Positions 58,620-64,000 of a DNA stretch of 64,000 bases are shown in pieces. A program made the translations under genes and the position numbers. The notes beneath the pieces were generated by a model. It had not been told where the DNA came from. It saw nothing but the letters and a program-made list of their open reading frames with translations, and searched no databases. The first letter of the stretch is position 1. Each line of letters starts with the position of its first letter. Source of the DNA: Methylomonas methanica (GTDB lineage: Bacteria; Pseudomonadota; Gammaproteobacteria; Methylococcales; Methylomonadaceae); NCBI RefSeq assembly GCF_001644035.1, contig NZ_LUUG01000073.1, positions 45,701 to 109,700 on the forward strand, in the 5' to 3' direction.

Positions 58620-59330
58620 ATGAAAATACTATCTGCCCTATTAGCGACGTTTTTATACTCGGCTAACGCGACTGCGGCTCTTGAATTTACTTTTTCAGGC
58701 AATTTCGTCAACTTCACCAACGGCAATTTTTCAGGTCAATTAAGTTTTAACCCTTTTTCACCGACCGAAAGCATTTTTTTCCCGGCCACTCCCGAAGAGT
58801 CCGGTAGTTTGCGTTTAAGCTACGCACTAAGCAATCCGCTATCGGTGCAGGTCAACAGCCAAGCGTTTACCATCGACAACGATAGTGTCGTAGTTAATAT
58901 TGTCGACAATGCCACCAGCACCACCGATGATCTGATAGCTGCACATGGCTTTACCGGTCACGTTAACGCCGGCATTTATGACCTACTGACACTCAGCATG
59001 GAGTCTTCAAATAACCAATACGACGCCAACGGCCTGGTATCCGGAGCAGAGTTTTCGGTAACAGCCTTTTTCGATCATAACCTACTCGACGGCAACGATC
59101 TTGAAAACCCTAACTTTCAAGGCGTATTCGGATTGCCCGACCCTAGCTATTTGGTTTTTGAAATCAACCGGAAATTAGGCGAAAGTGCGGATTATCGCGG
59201 CGCCGGCATCATCTCTGACAGCAATATCCGCGAAATTCCGGTATTAGGGCCGGTTCCGCTACCTGGCGCGGTATGGTTGTTTGGTAGCGTTATCGCCGGA
59301 TTCGGTTTCCGTATGCGCAAACAAGCTTAA
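58620..59330 (+). CDS. VPLPA/PEP-CTERM sorting-domain exported protein
   Basis: 236 residues. AAGGA precedes the ATG by 7 nt. A signal peptide (MKILSALLATFLYSANATA) is followed by a beta-rich, Asn/Phe-rich body and a C-terminal sorting signal: GPVPLPGAVW, hydrophobic LFGSVIAGFGF and basic RMRKQA. Same type as the protein at 16922-17644. The last 72 bp are antisense to the end of the threonine-phosphate decarboxylase gene. Confidence 0.82.
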   Translation: MKILSALLATFLYSANATAALEFTFSGNFVNFTNGNFSGQLSFNPFSPTESIFFPATPEESGSLRLSYALSNPLSVQVNSQAFTIDNDSVVVNIVDNATSTTDDLIAAHGFTGHVNAGIYDLLTLSMESSNNQYDANGLVSGAEFSVTAFFDHNLLDGNDLENPNFQGVFGLPDPSYLVFEINRKLGESADYRGAGIISDSNIREIPVLGPVPLPGAVWLFGSVIAGFGFRMRKQA

Positions 59331-60332
59331 TTGCCTGATATCGGGATGAGTCAACGCCTGCGCCAATCTTTGCCAGGCTGACTCGTCTTTGGGTAAACCA
59401 AAACGCAAACTAGTAGGTTCGTGAAAAAAACGGGTCAGAACGCCTTGTCTAGCCAGTAGCTCATGCAGCTTGGATGCCTGCTCATTTTTCACCCATTGAA
59501 ACAAATCACATCCGCCGTAGGGCTGCCAGCCACAGCCTGTCAATAGCTGCTGTAGACGTTGACCCTGCAATGCCAGCGATACAGCATTGGCAGACTGCCA
59601 GTCTCGATCAGCCAACGCCAGCGCCGCGACATAGCGTCCGGGATGGCTTATAGCCCATGGCCCTAGCAGCTCCGCCAGTCTAGCCAACAAGCCCGGCTCG
59701 GTAATCACGAAGCCGCAACGGATGCCCGCCAGACCGAAAAATTTGCCCACCGAACGCAGGACAATTAAGCCCGGCCTTAACGGTAGTGAAGTAAGGCTGT
59801 ACTCGGATAGACCATCCATAAAGGCTTCGTCAACCAACAGCCAGCCGCCGCGCCGACTAAGTTTTTCATGCCAGCTTAACAGCTGCGATCGGCTCCATAG
59901 ACGGCCGGTGGGATTATTAGGATTGACCAGAATCAGCACCTCCAACTCATCCATGTGGTCGTCTATCGCGCGCTCTTCGACTCTGATGACCTGATGCCCG
60001 GCTTTTTGCCAGCTGCCGGCATGCTCGGCGTAGGCCGGATGCAGCAGGCCGACTCGCGATTTTGGTCGTAACAAAGGTAATGATTGAATCGCCGCTTGCG
60101 AGCCGGCTACCGCCAGCAAGGAGTCGTTTTGGTAGTAAGCCCGTGCCGCCGCAAGTAATTCGTCATCATCCTCCGGCAGGCGTTGCCAGCATGCGGCGGG
60201 AATGGCAGGCACGGGCCAGCCATTGGGGTTGATGCCGGTGGACAAATCCAGCCAGTCGGACAAAGGAATGCCATATTGGCTAGCGGCTTGCCGCAAGCGT
60301 CCGCCGTGCTCAAGCAAGAGCATCTCCCGCAC
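59259..60332 (-). CDS. cobC: L-threonine-O-3-phosphate decarboxylase (CobC/CobD type)
   Basis: 357 residues from a GTG at 60332; an ATG at 60323 (MLLLEHGGRL) is an alternative. PLP aminotransferase fold I: LDLSTGINPNGWPVP, ILVNPNNPTGRLWS, VDEAFMDG, and the PLP lysine in LRSVGKFFGLAGIRCGF. It makes (R)-1-amino-2-propanol phosphate for the nucleotide loop of cobalamin. Its start overlaps the end of cbiB by 23 bp. The C-terminal ~24 codons lie antisense inside the PEP-CTERM gene. The same enzyme is called CobC or CobD in different species. Confidence 0.9.
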   Translation of the reverse strand: MREMLLLEHGGRLRQAASQYGIPLSDWLDLSTGINPNGWPVPAIPAACWQRLPEDDDELLAAARAYYQNDSLLAVAGSQAAIQSLPLLRPKSRVGLLHPAYAEHAGSWQKAGHQVIRVEERAIDDHMDELEVLILVNPNNPTGRLWSRSQLLSWHEKLSRRGGWLLVDEAFMDGLSEYSLTSLPLRPGLIVLRSVGKFFGLAGIRCGFVITEPGLLARLAELLGPWAISHPGRYVAALALADRDWQSANAVSLALQGQRLQQLLTGCGWQPYGGCDLFQWVKNEQASKLHELLARQGVLTRFFHEPTSLRFGLPKDESAWQRLAQALTHPDIRQLSLFAHTETESGDNATKQPYRAR

Positions 60333-61227
60333 CGATTACGATCAGCCATAACACTAGAGTCCGGTACATCAGCTTGCAGGCGCGCTTAATATCGTCGTTT
60401 TCCGGCGCTTGTAGGCCGCCAAACCAGGGTTTTTGTTTTATTTGTCCGTGATAGCAAGCCGGTCCGCCCAGTTGCAACATTAGGGCACCACCGCCAGCGG
60501 TCATCACTGGCCCGGCGTTAGGGCTATCCAATAAGTGCGCTTGCGTCCGCCAAGCATTGATGGCCTGCGCGGTATTGCCGAGCAAGGCATAACTCAAGGC
60601 CGTCAGGCGTGCCGGCAACCAATTCAGCAAATCGTCGAAGCGCGCGGCGGCCCAGCCGAAATGTAAATAGCGTTGGTTTTTGTAACCCCACATAGCATCC
60701 AACGTATTGCTGAAACGGTAGAGCAAGGCGCCGAACGGTCCCAATACGACGAACCAGAACAAAGGCGCAAATACCGCATCAGCACCATTTTCCAAAACCG
60801 ATTCGATGGCCGCCCGCCGCACATCGGCTTCGGTCATGGCTTCGGTCTGACGGCTAACGATTTTGCCAACCTGTTGTCGCGCTAACGGCAAGTCGCCACC
60901 CACCAAGGCCACATGAACGGCCAATGCATGCTGTTGCAAGCTACGCGCGGCGATACAAAAATACAAAACCAGCACATCGACAGCGATGTTTAGCGGAGGC
61001 CAACTCGGTAGAACCAGTATCCACAGCACGCTCGATGTCAGGACCACAAATACCGCCAATCCACCACTAAGTTTCTGCCAGAAATCCGATTGTCGGCAGT
61101 CCAACAGTAGATTTTCGACAGTACTCGCCCATTTTCCGAACAGCGCCAAGGGGTGATACGCATCGCGCGGCTCACCCAACCAAAAATCGATGGCTACGGC
61201 CAACAAGATGCTGATGGTGAGAATCAT
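60310..61227 (-). CDS. cbiB: Adenosylcobinamide-phosphate synthase
   Basis: 305 residues, an integral membrane protein with several helices. Family motifs: DFWLGEPRDAYHPLALFGKW at the N-terminus, AIESVLENGADAVFAPLFWF, RFSNTLDAMWGYKNQRYLHFGWAAARFDDLLNWLPARLTA, and GGALMLQLGGPACYHG. It joins adenosylcobyric acid and aminopropanol phosphate, the step served by the downstream overlapping cobC gene. Also called CobD in the aerobic naming system. Confidence 0.93.
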   Translation of the reverse strand: MILTISILLAVAIDFWLGEPRDAYHPLALFGKWASTVENLLLDCRQSDFWQKLSGGLAVFVVLTSSVLWILVLPSWPPLNIAVDVLVLYFCIAARSLQQHALAVHVALVGGDLPLARQQVGKIVSRQTEAMTEADVRRAAIESVLENGADAVFAPLFWFVVLGPFGALLYRFSNTLDAMWGYKNQRYLHFGWAAARFDDLLNWLPARLTALSYALLGNTAQAINAWRTQAHLLDSPNAGPVMTAGGGALMLQLGGPACYHGQIKQKPWFGGLQAPENDDIKRACKLMYRTLVLWLIVIGAGDALA

Positions 61228-61290
61228 GATTTATGAGGGATAAACGAACCTAGACGCAGGAAAGGGTGAGCCAATTGGCCCAACTCCGAT

Positions 61291-61318
61291 CAGTGGGACG
61301 ATTTTCATCGTCCCACTG
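61291..61318. terminator. Strong intergenic hairpin in the cobalamin gene cluster
   Basis: A perfect 11-bp stem CAGTGGGACGA (61291-61301) / TCGTCCCACTG (61308-61318) with a 6-nt loop. It lies 15 bp beyond the stop of the membrane-protein gene and 64 bp before cbiB. There is no U-run, so it may be an RNA stabilising or processing hairpin or a weak terminator that lowers cbiB-cobC expression. Confidence 0.5.
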
Positions 61319-61333
61319 GATTTGGCGGAATGC

Positions 61334-61909
61334 TTAGATAGCTTCGTGAGTGGCCTTGGCGGCCAGCAAGAATTTTACGGCACTGACCAGAGCGAAAATG
61401 ACCACGCCATAGATCAAGGTAGACGTCAGGTAAGGCGGGTAATACATCGCCACGCGCTCAACATATTGTGTGAATGAGCCGTTGGGATAACGGCCGGACA
61501 GCCAGTAAAAGCTGCCGTTGGAAAACAAAAACGCGATGGAGGTAGCCGCTACCAGAGCCATCAGACGTTGTGCGGCAGTGGCTACCGACAATATAGTGAA
61601 TTTGCGGCACCATTTGCCGCCCAACCACATCGAGCCGTAAGAGCCGATCAGAAATACGTAGGCTTTGGACACACAAAAATCGCTGACGCCGAGTTTAGTG
61701 ATCGCCAAGTAATCAATCAGCACTGCTTCCGCCAGCAATATGGCGAACAAATAGCGTCCGCCCAGCCATAAGCCGGCGAAAAAAAACACCGCCAGCGATG
61801 CGTCAGGCAATGCGAACGGTGTACCGAAATGGTGAAAACGGGTGGCAGCCATCAACGCCATCAACGCTACCGCGCCGGGTTTGACAGCCAAGGTTTGATT
61901 CAGACTCAT
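61334..61909 (-). CDS. Integral membrane protein in cobalamin cluster
   Basis: 191 residues with about five or six membrane segments (FALPDASLAVFFFAGLWLGG, LFAILLAEAVLIDYLAIT, RLMALVAATSIAFLFSNGSFYW, YLTSTLIYGVVIFALVSAVKFLLA). Located 19 bp after btuB behind the cobalamin riboswitch and before cbiB. The layout recalls small substrate-binding (S-component-like) membrane proteins of vitamin uptake systems, so a role in corrinoid or cobalt movement across the inner membrane is inferred. No BtuC/BtuD or BtuF gene is visible. Confidence 0.65.
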   Translation of the reverse strand: MSLNQTLAVKPGAVALMALMAATRFHHFGTPFALPDASLAVFFFAGLWLGGRYLFAILLAEAVLIDYLAITKLGVSDFCVSKAYVFLIGSYGSMWLGGKWCRKFTILSVATAAQRLMALVAATSIAFLFSNGSFYWLSGRYPNGSFTQYVERVAMYYPPYLTSTLIYGVVIFALVSAVKFLLAAKATHEAI

Positions 61910-61928
61910 AGGGTTCTCCAGAAAAGGT

Positions 61929-63752
61929 TTAGTAATTGTAATGGATCGAAAAATAGAAGTTTCTGCCGAAGCTGTTATAGGTGTTGACCGTTTGATAGCG
62001 TTTGTCGAACATATTATTCAGTTTGGCGCTTAACATCCAATTTTTGTCGATACGATAAGCAGTGCGTAAATCTGCGGTCATGAAGCTGCCCAACCGCACG
62101 GTATTAGTACTGTTATCGAAACGTTCGCCCTGAGCCAGCACGGAGGCGCCAATATCAACGTCGCCGAACGAACGCGAAACATCGTAGGACAAGCTTTCCG
62201 TCACCCGACGCGGCAGACGCAAGTTGGTCTGCCTGTCCTTCGGTGTCATCAGGTTCATGCTTAGTTTGTTGTTCCAGCCGAAAATTTGCGTGGACACTTC
62301 GGCTTCTATGCCGTCTATCTGAGCCTTGCCGATATTTCTGGCAGTGGATGGCGTACCACTGAATACAATCAAATCCTCGATATTGGTGTGATAAGCGCGC
62401 AGCTCCCAATTTGCCCAATCGTGACGTCCGGCAAAACCGGCTTCGAAACTGGTGGATTTTTCCGGCCGTAAGCCAGGGTTACCGAAACCCGGGAAGTATA
62501 ACTGGTTAAAAGTCGGCGCCTTGAAGGCATTGCCGAAACTGGCAAACGCGCTGAGACCGTAATTCCAGTTGAACCGCCAGCCAAAATTGCCGGTGACGCT
62601 GTCGCCAAAAGCCTGGTTTTCGTCCCAACGCAAGGAAGCATTCAAAAAATGCTTATCAAAAACTCGGCTATGCAACTCGGCAAATGCGCCTACATCATAG
62701 CGGGACGTTTCCGCGTAACGCGTGGTGCTGTCGATTTCATCAAAACGGTAGTCTGTGCCCAGCGTTAATTGGTGATCCCTATGCAAGGCCAGTTCGTTCA
62801 ACCAGCTGACGTTCCAGCGCGTGGTGTTAAAACGGCTGGAGAATAGGCCGTTATGCCGAAACTGATCGGCATCGTCCACGCTTTGTCCTATGCGTAATGT
62901 GGACCGCCACATATCACTGAAATTAGCGCTGGCGGTCGCCCCCAGCGTCTGATTGACAAACTCAGTGGTGCTACTGATGGAGTTGTCTATCTCGGTTTCA
63001 CCTTCGGCCCGCAGGAAAAACGCCTCCAGCTCGGTACCATTGTCGAACCGGTAACCGGCTTTGGCATTCAGACTGGTGTTGTTATAGCCGTCGCGGTCTG
63101 GATTATAGCCACTCGCGACGCTGACACCGCTCAAAGCATTGATGCCCTGGCTGCCCAATTGCGCGGCACCCAGGCTATACCAAGCCTTGCCCCATTTGCC
63201 GTTGACCGCAGCCGAACCATTATACGTGTCGTAAGAGCCGCCGCCGGCTTCCAGCGCGATGTTCGGCCGTTCGCTGCTGCCGCCCTTTCGGGTAAATATC
63301 TGAATCACCCCGCCAATCGCTTCCGAACCATAAAGGCTGGATTGCGGGCCACGGGTTATTTCCACGCGTTCGATTTGATCGATAGGAATAAACTGAAACG
63401 CACTGGTGCCGGTGGTAACCGAGCCAGCCTTGATGCCGTCGATCAGAACCAGCACATGATCGGAGTTAGTGCCGCGCAGATAGACGTTGGTGTCCTTACC
63501 GTAACCGCCGCTCTGCACCATATCGACACCCGGCGTGCCTTTCAGTAGCTCGGGTAGGGTTCTGACCTGAAGTTTTTCGATGTCCTGGCGCGTATAAACC
63601 GTCATCGCTGTGGCCAACTCGCTCTGCCGAGTTTCGGTGCGAGTAGCCGTGACGACCGTCTCGGCAAGGTTTATCGCCTCGTCGCCAGACGCCGCCAACA
63701 CCGTAAAAGGCGTACTCGCCAGAAATAAAGATCTGTATAAAATGGATTGCAT
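61929..63752 (-). CDS. btuB: TonB-dependent cobalamin receptor
   Basis: 607 residues, similar in length to E. coli BtuB (614). Signal peptide (LYRSLFLASTPFTVLAA), TonB box region (LAETVVTATRTETRQ), plug domain (PELLKGTPGVDMVQSGG, VYLRGTNSDHVLVLIDGIKAG, RVEITRGPQSSLYGSEAIGGVIQIFTRKG) and a beta-barrel ending in an aromatic FYFSIHYNY. It imports corrinoids across the outer membrane. Controlled by the cobalamin riboswitch immediately upstream. First gene of the operon with the membrane protein and probably cbiB-cobC. Confidence 0.93.
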   Translation of the reverse strand: MQSILYRSLFLASTPFTVLAASGDEAINLAETVVTATRTETRQSELATAMTVYTRQDIEKLQVRTLPELLKGTPGVDMVQSGGYGKDTNVYLRGTNSDHVLVLIDGIKAGSVTTGTSAFQFIPIDQIERVEITRGPQSSLYGSEAIGGVIQIFTRKGGSSERPNIALEAGGGSYDTYNGSAAVNGKWGKAWYSLGAAQLGSQGINALSGVSVASGYNPDRDGYNNTSLNAKAGYRFDNGTELEAFFLRAEGETEIDNSISSTTEFVNQTLGATASANFSDMWRSTLRIGQSVDDADQFRHNGLFSSRFNTTRWNVSWLNELALHRDHQLTLGTDYRFDEIDSTTRYAETSRYDVGAFAELHSRVFDKHFLNASLRWDENQAFGDSVTGNFGWRFNWNYGLSAFASFGNAFKAPTFNQLYFPGFGNPGLRPEKSTSFEAGFAGRHDWANWELRAYHTNIEDLIVFSGTPSTARNIGKAQIDGIEAEVSTQIFGWNNKLSMNLMTPKDRQTNLRLPRRVTESLSYDVSRSFGDVDIGASVLAQGERFDNSTNTVRLGSFMTADLRTAYRIDKNWMLSAKLNNMFDKRYQTVNTYNSFGRNFYFSIHYNY

Positions 63753-63884
63753 ATTGTCCTCTGCGCCCGCCGCGCATCCGGGTGAAAAAGGACAGAGGAA
63801 AAACGGAAAACGAAAAAGACGGAGGCAGGCTAGGCATGGACTCAGACCATTCCGTAAACAGCCCTCCGCTGTCTCGAATGATCT

Positions 63885-64000
63885 TCCGGGCCAGTCTCCG
63901 GGCTTATAAGTGGCTTTACGCCTGATCTACGACCTTCCCATGCAAAGCGCACAGTGGCAAAAACGCAGCTCTTTACTTATCTACCGTTGCGGGGGCAGCG
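63885..64000 (-). promoter_or_regulatory. Cobalamin riboswitch, 5' end cut by the window edge
   Basis: On the minus strand the leader reads GCTGCCCCCGCAACGG at the right edge, then TTTTTGCCACTG, and then the B12 box AAGCCCGGAGACTGGCC (63889-63905), close to the consensus AAGCCAGGAGACCTGCC. These are hallmark parts of the cobalamin (AdoCbl) riboswitch. The most 5' stems lie outside the window. A GC-rich hairpin followed by pyrimidine-rich sequence (about 63790-63870) lies between it and btuB and may be the expression platform. Confidence 0.9.

Overview
The window looks like chromosomal DNA of a type I methanotroph-like gammaproteobacterium (Methylomonas or a close relative). This is inferred from gene content and order, not from a database match: glyQS, the rsmI / lpoA-yraN-gmhA cluster, the divergent rluD / bamD pair, an E. 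coli yfa-like macroglobulin cluster, a ThiS-ThiG fusion, DUF2970, VPLPA/PEP-CTERM proteins, cobalamin salvage genes and a cobalamin-dependent MetH. No rRNA, tRNA, CRISPR array or intact insertion sequence was seen.

Left part (1-20 kb) is the most unusual. A yfa-type cluster on the minus strand (yfaP-yfaT fusion, yfaA, then the N-terminal part of the alpha-2-macroglobulin yfaS at the left edge) is split by about 12.5 kb. The intervening DNA carries two modules that each pair periplasmic solute-binding protein(s) with a hybrid histidine kinase: a sugar-type binding protein divergent from a dCache/PAS hybrid kinase, and a TRAP-DctP + LivJ fusion protein 3 bp upstream of a HAMP hybrid kinase. No transport permease or ATPase is present, so these look like ligand sensing and not uptake. 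The stretch between the modules is a graveyard: a direct-repeat fragment of yfaS with an in-frame stop, the C-terminal half of a VapC-like PIN toxin, an inverted-repeat element and a 106-bp tandem repeat. Next come a VPLPA-CTERM protein and a 721-residue protein with a degenerate Fic-like region fused to a zeta-toxin-like kinase domain.

Middle (20-45 kb) is mostly housekeeping: the glyQ-glyS-gmhB-plsC operon with a strong terminator, two tandem tiny lipoproteins, an HTTM-DCC membrane protein, metH with a glutaredoxin-like gene, a third hybrid kinase of the same family behind an HD-GYP response regulator, a yjfB gene with a good sigma-28 promoter, rsmI, lpoA, yraN, gmhA, glgC and a transketolase-like enzyme.

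Right part (45-64 kb) has an RRM protein, a ZIP transporter, pgeF, rluD, bamD, an HExxH putative metallopeptidase, trmB, a run of small gene pairs resembling toxin-antitoxin modules (one frameshifted), a BFD-type ferredoxin, thiS-thiG, a DAHP synthase, and a cobalamin salvage operon (btuB, membrane protein, cbiB, cobC-type) behind a cobalamin riboswitch cut by the right edge. Imported corrinoid, completed by CbiB and the CobC-type decarboxylase, would feed MetH. The three paralogous hybrid kinases share an unusual post-receiver domain and probably form one signalling family, possibly linked to c-di-GMP through the HD-GYP protein.
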